DNA of 64,000 bases from Sphingomonadales bacterium UBA656 (GCA_002299895.1 DBOC01000002.1:173100-237099), one strand, 5' to 3'; shown: positions 33,230 through 42,161, counted from the stretch's first letter. Notes: a model not told the origin generated them from the sequence alone. Program-made: numbers and translations.

Positions 33230-33372
33230 GGGCGTTGGGGAAATCTGGGCTCTAAAGGCTGCTGCTCAGCCGAAAACTTGTGTAGCTTTGGACAATTAAT
33301 CTTACTGGACAAGCTTTGCCGCGCTGACTTAATCAGGTCGCCTTGGTGCGTTAAGGTAAAATAGGAGTATAT

Positions 33373-33786
33373 ATGTCCGATGTCCGTGAAAATACTGCGG
33401 CCCTGATAGAGCGATATTACGCTGCGTTTAACGCCATGGACATTGACGCTATATTGGATTGCCTGACCGATGATGTGGCACATGATATTAATCAGGGTGA
33501 CCGCGAAACCGGCAAGGACGCATTTCGCGCGTTTCTGGGGCGCATGGACCATGCCTATAGTGAACAGTTGAAGGATATTGTCATCATGACCAGCGTGGAC
33601 GGCACCCGCGCTGCGGCGGAATTCATGGTGCATGGCGTGTATAAAGTTGCCGACGAAGGCTTTCCGCCCGCGCATGGGCAACGCTATGTTTTGCCGGCGG
33701 GCGGTTTTTTTGACATTGTCGATGGAAAGATTGCCCGTGTGTCGGTTTATTACAACTTAACTGACTGGATCGCCCAGGTTTCATGA
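33373..33786 (+). CDS. NTF2-like / ketosteroid isomerase-related protein
   Basis: 137 residues in a SnoaL/NTF2-like cone fold: an N-terminal helix (TAALIERYYAAFNAMDIDAILDCLTDDVAHDIN) followed by strands with FMVHGVYKVADEG and GGFFDIVDGKIARVSVYYN. It matches the subgroup called steroid delta-isomerase-related, whose reaction is unknown. AGGAG lies upstream of the ATG. Its stop overlaps the GNAT start (ATGA), and the GNAT stop overlaps the nitrilase start, so three proteins are made in a coupled operon. Confidence 0.85.
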   Translation: MSDVRENTAALIERYYAAFNAMDIDAILDCLTDDVAHDINQGDRETGKDAFRAFLGRMDHAYSEQLKDIVIMTSVDGTRAAAEFMVHGVYKVADEGFPPAHGQRYVLPAGGFFDIVDGKIARVSVYYNLTDWIAQVS

Positions 33787-34373
33787 CGATCCGCGTCCGC
33801 AGTTTAACAGATACGCAAGAGCGCCAAGCGGCGATACCGGCTTTGTCCGATTTGCGTATCCGGGTTTTTCGCGACTGGCCTTATCTTTACGAAGGGACGG
33901 CGGACTATGAAGCGGAATATCTAGCCGAATTTATCGATGCGCCCGGCGCGGTGCTGGTCGTCGCGACCGATGATGCTGCGGTTGTCGGTGCGGCAACAGC
34001 CTCGCCAATGGCGGGTCAGAAACCCGAATTTCAGGAACCTTTGCAGCGCCGCGGGCTAGATGTCGCGCGGATTTTCTATTTCGGGGAATCTGTATTGCTG
34101 CCGCAGTATCATGGGCAGGGCATCGGCCATCAATTTTTCGATGCACGCGAGGCGGCGGCGCGCGCAGCAGGCGCGGCCCAAGCCAGCTTTTGTGCGGTGA
34201 TCCGTCCAGACGGCCATCCGATGCGCCCCAATATGCCGCGTGACTTGACCCCTTTTTGGCGTGCGCGCGGCTATGCGCCGGTGGAGGGTTTGACAACGAC
34301 GCTGCATTGGCAAGATGTCGGCGATGCTGACGAAAGCCCGCATCAGATGCAGTTTTGGATCCGCGACCTATGA
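33783..34373 (+). CDS. GNAT family N-acetyltransferase
   Basis: 196 residues. The acetyl-CoA-binding motif A is visible as ESVLLPQYHGQGIGHQFFDARE near residue 100. The N-terminus IRVRSLTDTQERQAAIPAL and AATASPMAGQKPEF are not informative to me. Overlaps both neighbours by 4 bases. GNAT and carbon-nitrogen hydrolase domains are found fused in one protein in other bacteria (YhcX of Bacillus subtilis is the case I recall), so this gene and the next probably act together. Acceptor substrate unknown. Confidence 0.85.
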   Translation: MTIRVRSLTDTQERQAAIPALSDLRIRVFRDWPYLYEGTADYEAEYLAEFIDAPGAVLVVATDDAAVVGAATASPMAGQKPEFQEPLQRRGLDVARIFYFGESVLLPQYHGQGIGHQFFDAREAAARAAGAAQASFCAVIRPDGHPMRPNMPRDLTPFWRARGYAPVEGLTTTLHWQDVGDADESPHQMQFWIRDL

Positions 34374-35275
34374 TTGCGCCCGTTCGCATCGCTGCCGCCC
34401 AATATCCCATTGGCCAGCCGCAGAGCTTTGCGGAATGGCAAGCCAAAGTTGCCCATTGGGTCATTGATGCGGCAGGGCAGGGCGCGCAGCTTTTGGTATT
34501 TCCTGAATATGCGGGGATGGAACTGGCGGCAATTGACACCGCTACCGCCAGCGATCTGCACGCGTCGTTGCGTGCGGTGGTGGCGTTGGGGCCGCAGATC
34601 GATGCCCATTATGCCGATTTGGCGCAGCGTTTCGGCGTCACGGTGCTTGGCGGCACGCGCCCACATGCTTTGGATGACGGACGCGTTGTGAACCGGGCAA
34701 GCCTATATCTCCCCGATGGACAGAGCGGGTATCAAGACAAGATCATGATGACGCGCTTCGAACGGGAATCTTGGGATATCAAGGGCGGGACCGATTTGCG
34801 CGTTTTTCGAACGCCCTTGGGCATGATCGGCATTTCGACCTGCTACGATGTTGAATTCCCCATGATCGCGCGGACGCAGACGGCCGCAGGCGCGCAAATC
34901 ATCCTCTGCCCCTCCTGCACCGACAGTTTACAAGGCTATTATCGGGTCCGCATTGGTGCGCAGGCACGGGCACTGGAAAATCAGATTTTCGTGGTGCAAG
35001 CGCCCACAGTCGGCATGGCACCTTGGTCACCCGCGCTCGATGAAAATTACGGCGCGGCAGGTGTTTTCGTTCCCCCTGATGGCGATAGTCCAGACGATGG
35101 TGTGGTGGCCCTTGGTACCGAAGGGCTGGGGACGTGGGTCTTTGCAGATGTGGATATAACTCGGGTTGAACGCTGGCGTAGCGCCGGTTCGGTGCGTCCC
35201 TTTGCGCATTGGCCCGAACAATATCGCGGAGCAAAAGTCGATAATCTGCCCGTGGAAATCGTTCCGCTAGATTAA
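34370..35275 (+). CDS. Carbon-nitrogen hydrolase (nitrilase superfamily)
   Basis: 301 residues from ATG at 34370. The Glu-Lys-Cys triad is readable: Glu in LVFPEYAG near residue 46, Lys in GYQDKIMMTRFE near 124 and Cys in IGISTCYDVEFP near 157. Further typical segments are RARALENQIFVVQA and YGAAGVF. Members hydrolyse nitriles or amides. Pairing with a GNAT gene suggests processing of an acylated or amide-bearing small molecule (inference). It is coupled to the GNAT gene and followed 36 bases later by an EamA exporter. Confidence 0.9.
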   Translation: MIAPVRIAAAQYPIGQPQSFAEWQAKVAHWVIDAAGQGAQLLVFPEYAGMELAAIDTATASDLHASLRAVVALGPQIDAHYADLAQRFGVTVLGGTRPHALDDGRVVNRASLYLPDGQSGYQDKIMMTRFERESWDIKGGTDLRVFRTPLGMIGISTCYDVEFPMIARTQTAAGAQIILCPSCTDSLQGYYRVRIGAQARALENQIFVVQAPTVGMAPWSPALDENYGAAGVFVPPDGDSPDDGVVALGTEGLGTWVFADVDITRVERWRSAGSVRPFAHWPEQYRGAKVDNLPVEIVPLD

Positions 35276-35310
35276 GCATCTACGCAAAACTATTCGTAAA
35301 AGGCAATAGA

Positions 35311-36228
35311 GTGACTATGGCGTTGGGAATGTCGCAAAACTCTATTGTGCCCCGCCTGCATCTTCTGCTCGCCTTAGCGGTTATGGCAGTATGGGGAACG
35401 AATTTCGCTGTCATCAAATTGGCGTTGGAGCACTTGCCGCCTTTGTGGCTCGCTACTTTGCGTTTTGCCTGCGCGTTTTTGCCAGCTGCATTTTTTCTGA
35501 AACGGCCGGCGGTGCCCCTGTCCAACCTGGCGGCGTATGGCGTGCTGATCGGTGTTGGGCAATTTGGTTTGCTTTTTCTGGCAATGAAGAACGACATAAC
35601 GCCGGGACTTGCGTCCCTAGTGGTCCAAATACAGGTGTTTTTTACCATTGCCCTATCAATGCGGCTGACGGGTGAGCGGGTGCGCGGTTTCCAATGGGCA
35701 GCGCTCGGACTGGCGACCAGCGGGCTTGCTGTCATCTTGACCCATTCGAACGGCAGCGCGACGCCCTTGGGACTTGGGCTTGTGGTAACCGCCGCCTTTT
35801 TTTGGTCGAACGGGAATATGGTGTCGCGGGCGGCGGGCAAGGTAGATATGCTCGCTTACGTGGTCTGGGCCAGCATTTTTGCGGTGCCGCCTCTGTTCCT
35901 TCTCGCGTTGTTGTTTGAAGGGGTGCCCGCCTTAATGGCGGGTGTGCACGCCGCGACGCCGACAACATGGGCCGCCGTGGTATGGCAGGCGGTGGGCAAT
36001 ACCATGTTCGGCTATGGCGTATGGGGATGGCTGCTGGCACGGCATCCAGCAGCAACTGTAGCGCCCATGGCCTTACTGGTGCCGGTTTTCGGCATGGGCG
36101 CATCGACCTTGTTTCTGGACGAACCCTTGCAAAGTTGGAAGTTGCTGGCGGCTGCCCTCGTCATGGGTGGATTGGCATTAAGCCTTTTATGGCCGCGATT
36201 TGTTCAACCTATTTCGAAAATGGAATAA
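35311..36228 (+). CDS. EamA/DMT family transporter
   Basis: 305 residues with about ten hydrophobic segments arranged as two EamA repeats, the first starting LALAVMAVWGTNFAVIKLALEHLPPLWLATLRF and the second around LGLGLVVTAAFFWSNGNMVSRAAG. The GTG at 35311 is chosen because AAAAGG lies 7 bases upstream; ATG at 35317 or 35329 would serve equally for the fold. It resembles the O-acetylserine/cysteine exporter EamA. It probably shares the transcript of the NTF2/GNAT/nitrilase genes and might export their product. Its end overlaps the convergent DUF3237 gene by 25 bases. Confidence 0.88.
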   Translation: MTMALGMSQNSIVPRLHLLLALAVMAVWGTNFAVIKLALEHLPPLWLATLRFACAFLPAAFFLKRPAVPLSNLAAYGVLIGVGQFGLLFLAMKNDITPGLASLVVQIQVFFTIALSMRLTGERVRGFQWAALGLATSGLAVILTHSNGSATPLGLGLVVTAAFFWSNGNMVSRAAGKVDMLAYVVWASIFAVPPLFLLALLFEGVPALMAGVHAATPTTWAAVVWQAVGNTMFGYGVWGWLLARHPAATVAPMALLVPVFGMGASTLFLDEPLQSWKLLAAALVMGGLALSLLWPRFVQPISKME

Positions 36229-36668
36229 ATCGGACCGGTTGCCGTGCGTTCACCCGTGCCGACCGCGACCACATTGTTCAGCCAGCTATAGCGCGCATCC
36301 CCACATTCAAACTTAGCCGAGATAGCCAAAGAATATTCGGAAGCATCCAATGCCTCTCCTTTGGCAAAGCGGGCCATGGCATCTGCATTGGCGAGGAAAC
36401 GTCCTTGATAGGTCAGATATATCAGCGCTTCGTCGTCGGTTTGAAGCGTCAGGCGTACATCGATGACCATGACGCCATCACTCCGGTTGATGACCCAATC
36501 ATTTCCGCCGGGCAGTACCTTTCCGTTTAGCCGTTCGCCAGTAAAGTGGCCGCCGGTGACCGGCGCGATACGGCGCATGCCGGCTGGGGTCTGGCCAATG
36601 CTGACCATGCCGGCAAAATCAACGGTCAAGGTCATTTGAATGAGGTGACGATGCTGTAAATTGTTCAT
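36204..36668 (-). CDS. DUF3237 family protein
   Basis: 154 residues from ATG at 36668; ATG at 36635 is also possible, and the longer frame to 37007 is antisense to the Rieske gene and rejected. Conserved-looking segments are RRIAPVTGGHFTGERLNGKVLPGGNDW, VMVIDVRLTLQTDDEALIYLTYQGR and GDARYSWLNNVVAVGTG. This matches the DUF3237 beta-barrel family, often found beside oxidative catabolic genes. Function is unknown. It is divergent from the Rieske oxygenase with 55 bases between the starts. Confidence 0.85.
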   Translation of the reverse strand: MNNLQHRHLIQMTLTVDFAGMVSIGQTPAGMRRIAPVTGGHFTGERLNGKVLPGGNDWVINRSDGVMVIDVRLTLQTDDEALIYLTYQGRFLANADAMARFAKGEALDASEYSLAISAKFECGDARYSWLNNVVAVGTGERTATGPIYSIFEIG

Positions 36669-36723
36669 TGCAGTGTTGCTACCATGGCGGCAGGATGGTG
36701 CAAGACAAATTGGGGAGAGTGAG

Positions 36724-38091
36724 TTGGACAACATAATTGCGCGCCGTCCCGGCCCATCGGTGCAGGAGATATTGGATAAAGATACCAATGCCGCGCCAGA
36801 AATCATGCGCGTGGAATCGCCTGCCATCGGGCAAAGCAGCGCAGATGTGTCGATTGACCGGTATTTATCCAAAGATTGGCATGATCGGGAAGTGGAACAA
36901 GTTTGGCGCAAGACATGGCAGCTTGCCTGCCGGTTGGAGCATATCCCGAATGTCGGCGACCATATCGTGTATGACATCGTCCATGATTCCTTGATTGTTG
37001 TGCGCACCGGGCCTGACGAAATTAAGGCCTATATCAATTCTTGCCTGCATCGTGGCACGATGCTGCGCACCGAAGGCGGATGTGTGAAACAATTTCGCTG
37101 CCCCTTTCATGGCTGGACGTGGAAGTTGGATGGCGCGCTATCCGTTATTCCGGGGCAATGGGATTTCCCCCATGTCGATAAAGACAAGATGAACCTTCCC
37201 GAAGCACGGGTAGGCCTTTGGGGCGGCTTTGTTTTCATCAATTTCGATGCCGATGCCGATGCCGAGCCGTTGGAATCCTATCTCGAAAATTTGCCCGAAC
37301 ATTTTGCATCATTCAATCTGGAAGACCGCTATGTCGCGGCCCATGTTGCCAAGATTATGCCATGCAACTGGAAGCTGGCGATGGAGGCTTTTGTGGAAGC
37401 CTACCATGTACCGTTCGCGCATGGACAGGTGCTGAGCTATTATGGCGACAGCAACACCCAATATGACGTTTGGCCAGGTGTGCGCCATGTCAGCCGGATG
37501 ATTAGCGTGCAAGGCGTTGCCAGTCCGTCGAAACCTGCGACGACGCCCGAACAGACGATCGAGGAAATGCGCCGCGACGTGCCTTTTTTTGCGGGCAAAC
37601 CCATTGAAGTGGACGAAGGAGAAACGGCCCGTGGCAAGCTGGCCGAACGCGCACGGGAGAAAATTTCCCGTTCGATTGGCCGCGACATGTCGGATCTTTC
37701 AGATACAGAATCGCTCGATCTGATCGAATATATGTTGTTCCCCAATATGGTGCCGTGGGGCGGGCAGGCACTACCGATTACCTACCGCTTCCGTCCGAAT
37801 GGTGACGATCCGGAAAGCTCGATCATGGAAATCATGTTCCTATTTTCCAAAGCGCCTGACGGTTCGCATCCCGAACCTGCCAAAATGACGATGCTGGGGC
37901 CGGATCAGAAATGGGCCGATGCGCCTGAACTGGGATCAGCAGCGATGGTCGCGGATCAGGACACCGATAATCTGATGCGTATTCAGCGGGGCCTTCGGGC
38001 TTCGAAAAAGCCGGGCGTTACGCTTGCGCGCTATCAGGAAAGCCGCATCCGCCATTATCATGAGACGCTAGATCGGTATATGGCGTCGTAA
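36724..38091 (+). CDS. Rieske non-heme iron oxygenase, alpha subunit
   Basis: 455 residues from TTG at 36724, chosen because GGGGAGAG lies just upstream and homologous proteins start near this point. The Rieske 2Fe-2S site is C107-x-H109 and C126-x2-H129 (CLHRG and CPFHGW). The catalytic iron site is in MEAFVEAYHVPFAH with His near 228 and 233, and the third ligand Asp probably in VADQDTDNL. It would hydroxylate or dihydroxylate an aromatic or similar substrate. No ferredoxin, reductase or small subunit is adjacent, so electrons must come from elsewhere. A sodium:solute symporter follows on the same strand. Confidence 0.92.
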   Translation: MDNIIARRPGPSVQEILDKDTNAAPEIMRVESPAIGQSSADVSIDRYLSKDWHDREVEQVWRKTWQLACRLEHIPNVGDHIVYDIVHDSLIVVRTGPDEIKAYINSCLHRGTMLRTEGGCVKQFRCPFHGWTWKLDGALSVIPGQWDFPHVDKDKMNLPEARVGLWGGFVFINFDADADAEPLESYLENLPEHFASFNLEDRYVAAHVAKIMPCNWKLAMEAFVEAYHVPFAHGQVLSYYGDSNTQYDVWPGVRHVSRMISVQGVASPSKPATTPEQTIEEMRRDVPFFAGKPIEVDEGETARGKLAERAREKISRSIGRDMSDLSDTESLDLIEYMLFPNMVPWGGQALPITYRFRPNGDDPESSIMEIMFLFSKAPDGSHPEPAKMTMLGPDQKWADAPELGSAAMVADQDTDNLMRIQRGLRASKKPGVTLARYQESRIRHYHETLDRYMAS

Positions 38092-38146
38092 CGCGTTTGA
38101 ACACACAAGCATGTTGGGTTAGTGGCTGCGCCTTGGGGGAGCATAT

Positions 38147-39709
38147 ATGCCATTAGCATTCACGATTTATGACTGGGGCATATTATTGGCTTATGTCGCC
38201 TTGCTGGCATTGGCCGGCTATCAGGCGACACGGCGCACGAAAACGGCGGATGACTATTTTCTCGCCGGCCATCATGCACCAGTCTGGCTGGTTGCGGTCT
38301 CCGTGCTGTCGACGATGCAGTCAGCGGCAACATTTCTCGGTGCCCCGGACAACAGCTATCGCGGCGATTACAGCTATCTCACAAGCAATTTTGCCGCGAT
38401 CATTGCGGCCTTTCTTGTAGCCCGTTTCCTGATCCCTCGATTCTACGCAATTGGCGCGACGACGGTATATGAATTGCTGGAAACGCGCTTCGATGCGACG
38501 GCAAGACGCGCAGCGGCGGGAATGTATCTTGTCGGTCGAATTTTGGCGAGCGGCGCGCGGCTATATCTTGCCGCTATTGCGGTTTCGATGATCATCTTCC
38601 TTGATGTCGAGCCACAACATATCATTATCGCATCGGCGGTGCTCGTCGTCTTCGGTATTGCCTTCACACTGTTCGGCGGGCTGAATGCCGTTATCTGGAG
38701 CGACTTGGTACAGGTCGTGCTCTACCTCGGCGGCGCGGTGCTGGTGTTCATCTTTTTGCTGGTGAAAATTCCAGCACCCGCGCCTGAAATCTGGGAAGCG
38801 CTGCAATCTGCTCCAGACGGAATGGACAAGCTCCGTTTGATTGACTGGTCCTTCGATTTTAGCAAGCCGTTTACCGTTTGGGCAATCCTGACCGGGTTGG
38901 TGCTGCTCAATATCGGCAATGCGGGGCTGGATCAGGACACGACGCAGCGCTTTCTCGCATGTGAAAACGCCCAATCGGGCACGCGCGCGCTTTACGGAAG
39001 CATGTGGGCAGCAATCCCAGTGGTAGCGTTATTTATGGCGATAGGATCGCTGCTCCACATCTTCTACAATCGCCCCGATTTGATGGGGGTGAGCGTTGGT
39101 GCGACCAACGCGTTCGCCGGTGAAAAAATCACCGTCTTCATGTCGTTCATTCTGTCCGAAATCCCGCCGGGTTTGCGCGGGCTAGTCACTGTAGGCGTCA
39201 TCGCCGCGGCAGCCATCAATTCCGGACTAATCTCGATGTCGGCGGTGGTCGTGAACGATTTTTACCGGCCATGGCTGGAACGCCGTGGCGCCCCGTCAGA
39301 CGAGCAGCATATTGTCAATGCGGGGCGCATGGCGATGATATTGCTCGCATGTGCGCTGTTTGCGATGTCGATATTGTGCTTCTATTGGCAGCGTTACAGC
39401 GACACGCCTTTGCTCGAATTTGTGCTTGGCGTCATGGTTTTTGCTTATTCGGGCTTGCTGGGGGTCTATGGCACCGTAGTGTTTACGAAACGCGGGGCGA
39501 CATGGTCGGTGATCGCCGCTTTGCTAGCCGGTTTTGTTACAATATTGGTGCAACAACATTATGTCGTGGACAGTCTAGGCCTACCAACGGCTTGGAAGGC
39601 TCTGGCCTTCCCATGGCAATTATGCATCGGAACGGCGGTCGCATTTATTGTTTGCTGTGCCGGCGGTAATTTTAAGAATAGATCAGATACCGCGCCCGTA
39701 ATGACATGA
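38147..39709 (+). CDS. Sodium:solute symporter (SSS family)
   Basis: 520 residues, about 13 membrane segments. The N-terminus TKTADDYFLAGHHAPVWLVAVSVLSTMQSAATFLG is the SSS signature around the first sodium site. NIGNAGLDQDTTQRFLACENA in the middle is also typical of sugar/solute members. Its last 38 bases overlap the end of the convergent NamZ-like gene. Neighbours offer two readings: uptake of the Rieske substrate (same strand, 55 bases apart) or uptake of MurNAc beside an exo-muramidase. Confidence 0.9.
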   Translation: MPLAFTIYDWGILLAYVALLALAGYQATRRTKTADDYFLAGHHAPVWLVAVSVLSTMQSAATFLGAPDNSYRGDYSYLTSNFAAIIAAFLVARFLIPRFYAIGATTVYELLETRFDATARRAAAGMYLVGRILASGARLYLAAIAVSMIIFLDVEPQHIIIASAVLVVFGIAFTLFGGLNAVIWSDLVQVVLYLGGAVLVFIFLLVKIPAPAPEIWEALQSAPDGMDKLRLIDWSFDFSKPFTVWAILTGLVLLNIGNAGLDQDTTQRFLACENAQSGTRALYGSMWAAIPVVALFMAIGSLLHIFYNRPDLMGVSVGATNAFAGEKITVFMSFILSEIPPGLRGLVTVGVIAAAAINSGLISMSAVVVNDFYRPWLERRGAPSDEQHIVNAGRMAMILLACALFAMSILCFYWQRYSDTPLLEFVLGVMVFAYSGLLGVYGTVVFTKRGATWSVIAALLAGFVTILVQQHYVVDSLGLPTAWKALAFPWQLCIGTAVAFIVCCAGGNFKNRSDTAPVMT

Positions 39710-40940
39710 AAGCGTCAAGCTCGGGCTGCCATTGACGTTCGATGTCGCTGACTGACTTTCCCTCTAAAATGCCTTTACGGACACTGTCGGTTCCCGCCAG
39801 CTGCTCGAAAAAGGCTGGGGTGCCGGGTTGGAATTCAAACTTGTCCGGGTACATGTCATGGACTGTCTTCACCAAAGCTATGCCGGTGCGGAATGGATGG
39901 AATGTTTTGCTGTTGGTGGGAATGACCCATACGCCGTTACAGTCCTGTCCCGCATATTTGGAAAAATCCGGTTTAAAGGACGCAGGCTCGAAAGCGACAC
40001 CCGGCAACCCCATTGCATTTAATCGTTTCGCCAGTGCAGAGCCATCGATGAAAGGCGCGCCGATATATTCGAAGGGTTTTTCGCTGCCCCGTCCCTCGGA
40101 AATGTTGGTTCCCTCGAACAACGCCGTTCCGGGATAGACAGCGGCTGTTTTGGGTGATCGCATATTGGGCGAGGGCGGGACCCAAGGTAAATCCCAACCG
40201 GCATATGGCGTCAAGTTGCGATACCAGCCGCGCATGGGAATGATATGAAGGCGCGTGCGCAGCTTATTTTCGCCGACGAACATCTGTGCAAGCTCGCCGA
40301 AGGTCATACCGTGTCGTACCGGCATGGCAAAACTTCCGACGAAAGAGGTAAATGCAGGTTCGAGCACTGGTCCCTCGATCATCATGCCGCCGAGTGGGTT
40401 TGGACGATCCAGCACTATGACCTCAGCCCCCGATGTCTCTGCGGCGCGCAGCATGTACAAAAGCGTCGATGAATATGTATAAAAACGTGTGCCGATATCC
40501 TGCAGATCGACCAGCACAATATCAATGCCTTGCATCATCTTTGCTGTCGGCATTTTCGTCTCACCGTAGAGGCTATGCACGGGCAATCCGGATTTGGAAT
40601 CTAGGCCCGAAGCCACTTTTTCACCGGCTTGCGCCACGCCGCGCACACCATGTTCCGGGCTAAAAAGCGCGACAAGATTGATGGCGGGATGCGCGCGCAG
40701 CAGATCGATGTTGCGGACGCCTTTGCGATCTACGCCGGTCTGGTTGGTCAACAATGCGACTCGTTTTCCCGCGAGCAACTCCAATCGGTCGGACAGCAAG
40801 ACTTCAATCCCGGGGGTGATGTGCCGGATGGGAACGGCGCGCGATATGATGGGTTTGGGGGCTTTTGGCTGGACCGGCTCAGCCGCAATGGCGGCCATTG
40901 GAAGTAGCGCGATAAAAAAGGCCAATAAAATTCGCATCAT
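39672..40940 (-). CDS. DUF1343 protein, exo-beta-N-acetylmuramidase NamZ-like
   Basis: 422 residues with a signal peptide (MMRILLAFFIALLPMAAIAA), so exported. Family segments: KRVALLTNQTGVDRKG, LFSPEHGVRG, SLYGETKMPT, DLQDIGTRFYTYSSTLLYML, DRPNPLGG, GPVLEPAFTSFVG, RHGMTFGELA and YPGTALFEGTNISEGRG. The B. subtilis member NamZ (GH171) releases MurNAc from the non-reducing end of peptidoglycan fragments. A role in periplasmic wall turnover fits, alongside the LD-carboxypeptidase and Mur ligase at the left end of the window (inference). Confidence 0.9.
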   Translation of the reverse strand: MMRILLAFFIALLPMAAIAAEPVQPKAPKPIISRAVPIRHITPGIEVLLSDRLELLAGKRVALLTNQTGVDRKGVRNIDLLRAHPAINLVALFSPEHGVRGVAQAGEKVASGLDSKSGLPVHSLYGETKMPTAKMMQGIDIVLVDLQDIGTRFYTYSSTLLYMLRAAETSGAEVIVLDRPNPLGGMMIEGPVLEPAFTSFVGSFAMPVRHGMTFGELAQMFVGENKLRTRLHIIPMRGWYRNLTPYAGWDLPWVPPSPNMRSPKTAAVYPGTALFEGTNISEGRGSEKPFEYIGAPFIDGSALAKRLNAMGLPGVAFEPASFKPDFSKYAGQDCNGVWVIPTNSKTFHPFRTGIALVKTVHDMYPDKFEFQPGTPAFFEQLAGTDSVRKGILEGKSVSDIERQWQPELDAFMSLRARYLIYS

Positions 40941-40974
40941 GAAAAGCTATTGGATATCGGTATGCACCGCAAAG

Positions 40975-41010
40975 AAAAAGGGCCGGAAGTTTCCCTCCAG
41001 CCCCTTTTTT
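40975..41010 (-). terminator. Rho-independent terminator after rplA
   Basis: On the minus strand GGGCTGGAGG and CTTCCGGCCC pair over ten positions, including G-T wobbles, around a GAAA tetraloop and are followed by TTTTT. It ends the secE-nusG-rplK-rplA transcript, so rplJ-rplL must be transcribed separately. Confidence 0.9.
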
Positions 41011-41029
41011 GTTCAGATTGCGACGCGCG

Positions 41030-41725
41030 TTATACGCCAGCGACGTCTGCCAGATCGATTTTCAGGCCTGGGCCCATCGACGAGCTGATCGCTACGCGGC
41101 GGACATATTTGCCCTTAGAACCGCTTGGCTTATTCTTAATGACAGCATCGACCAATGCATCGAAATTCTTACGCAGGTCGGAGTCGGTGAAGCTTTTCTT
41201 ACCGATGCCGCTGTGGATGATGCCTTGCTTTTCAACGCGGAACTCAACCTGACCGGCCTTTGCAGCCTTAACGGCTTCAGCGACGTCCATGGTGACGGTT
41301 CCAAGCTTCGGGTTAGGCATCAGGCCCTTTGGACCCAAGGTCTTACCCAAGCGGCCAACGATGCCCATCATATCCGGCGTTGCAATAACGCGGTCATAAT
41401 CGAGATTGCCAGCCAGCATGTCTTCCATCAGGTCTTCGGCGCCGACCTTGTCAGCACCAGCAGCAGTCGCCGCAGTCGCCTTGTCGCCACGTGCGAACAC
41501 GGCAACCTTCATTTCCTTACCGGTACCAGCAGGAAGCGAAACCATGCCACGCACCATTTGGTCAGCATGACGTGGGTCAACGCCCAAGTTCATCGCGACT
41601 TCGATGGTTTCGTCAAATTTGGCGGTCGCCAATTCCTTGATGGTCTTCAGCGCTTCATCAACGCTGTACAGCTTGTCAGCATCGAGATGCGCGAGCGACT
41701 TAGCTTTTTTGGTTAGCTTGGCCAT
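41030..41725 (-). CDS. rplA: 50S ribosomal protein L1 (uL1)
   Basis: 231 residues, standard length. Segments NLGVDPRHADQMVRGMVSLPAGTGK, DMMGIVGRLGKTLGPKGLMPNPKLGTVT and FRVEKQGIIHSGIGKKSF are diagnostic. L1 forms the L1 stalk and in many bacteria represses the rplK-rplA messenger. It starts 4 bases after rplK and is the last gene before the terminator, not followed by rplJ as usual. Confidence 0.98.
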   Translation of the reverse strand: MAKLTKKAKSLAHLDADKLYSVDEALKTIKELATAKFDETIEVAMNLGVDPRHADQMVRGMVSLPAGTGKEMKVAVFARGDKATAATAAGADKVGAEDLMEDMLAGNLDYDRVIATPDMMGIVGRLGKTLGPKGLMPNPKLGTVTMDVAEAVKAAKAGQVEFRVEKQGIIHSGIGKKSFTDSDLRKNFDALVDAVIKNKPSGSKGKYVRRVAISSSMGPGLKIDLADVAGV

Positions 41726-41729
41726 GTTC

Positions 41730-42161
41730 TCAACCCTCCACGACTTCGAGGCCCATGGCGGTAGCCGAGCCTGCGATGATTTTTACGGCCGCGTCCATGT
41801 CGTTCGCGTTGAGGTCGGCCATTTTAAGGGTCGCGACTTCTTCCAGTTGCTTGCGGGTAATCTTACCAGCCGACACCTTGCCTGGTTCTTTCGAACCGGA
41901 CTTCAAACCCAGAACCTTCTTGATCAGATAGGTCGCAGGCGGTGACTTCATGACGAAGGTAAAGCTCTTATCAGCAAATACCGTAATCTTCGTTGGAATG
42001 GGCGTGCCTTTTTCCATGTCGGCTGTCGCCGCATTGAACTGCTTGCAGAATTCCATGATGTTCACGCCGCGCTGGCCCAAAGCAGGACCGATTGGCGGGG
42101 ATGGTGTGGCTGAACCTGCAGGAACTTGCAGGCCGATATAGCCGTCAATTTTCTTTGCCAT
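41730..42161 (-). CDS. rplK: 50S ribosomal protein L11 (uL11)
   Basis: 143 residues from ATG at 42161 (MAKKIDGYIGLQVPAGSATPSPPIGPALGQ), the normal length. The frame continues 14 codons upstream without support. L11 organises the GTPase-associated centre. The 229-base gap to nusG contains no gene; it probably holds the rplK leader used for L1 autoregulation, but I did not identify a specific fold. Confidence 0.98.
   Translation of the reverse strand: MAKKIDGYIGLQVPAGSATPSPPIGPALGQRGVNIMEFCKQFNAATADMEKGTPIPTKITVFADKSFTFVMKSPPATYLIKKVLGLKSGSKEPGKVSAGKITRKQLEEVATLKMADLNANDMDAAVKIIAGSATAMGLEVVEG

Noticed and set aside
36669..37007. N-terminal extension of the DUF3237 frame
   Set aside because: Antisense to the Rieske gene; family length fits the 154-residue form.
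33373..40940. Genomic island or integrated element between rplJ and rplA
   Set aside because: No integrase, transposase, tRNA at the boundary or flanking direct repeats; codon use looks like that of the neighbours. Treated as an old rearrangement.
41009..41716. 235-codon open frame opposite rplA
   Set aside because: Lies wholly over rplA, which is certain; the frame is a codon-bias artefact.
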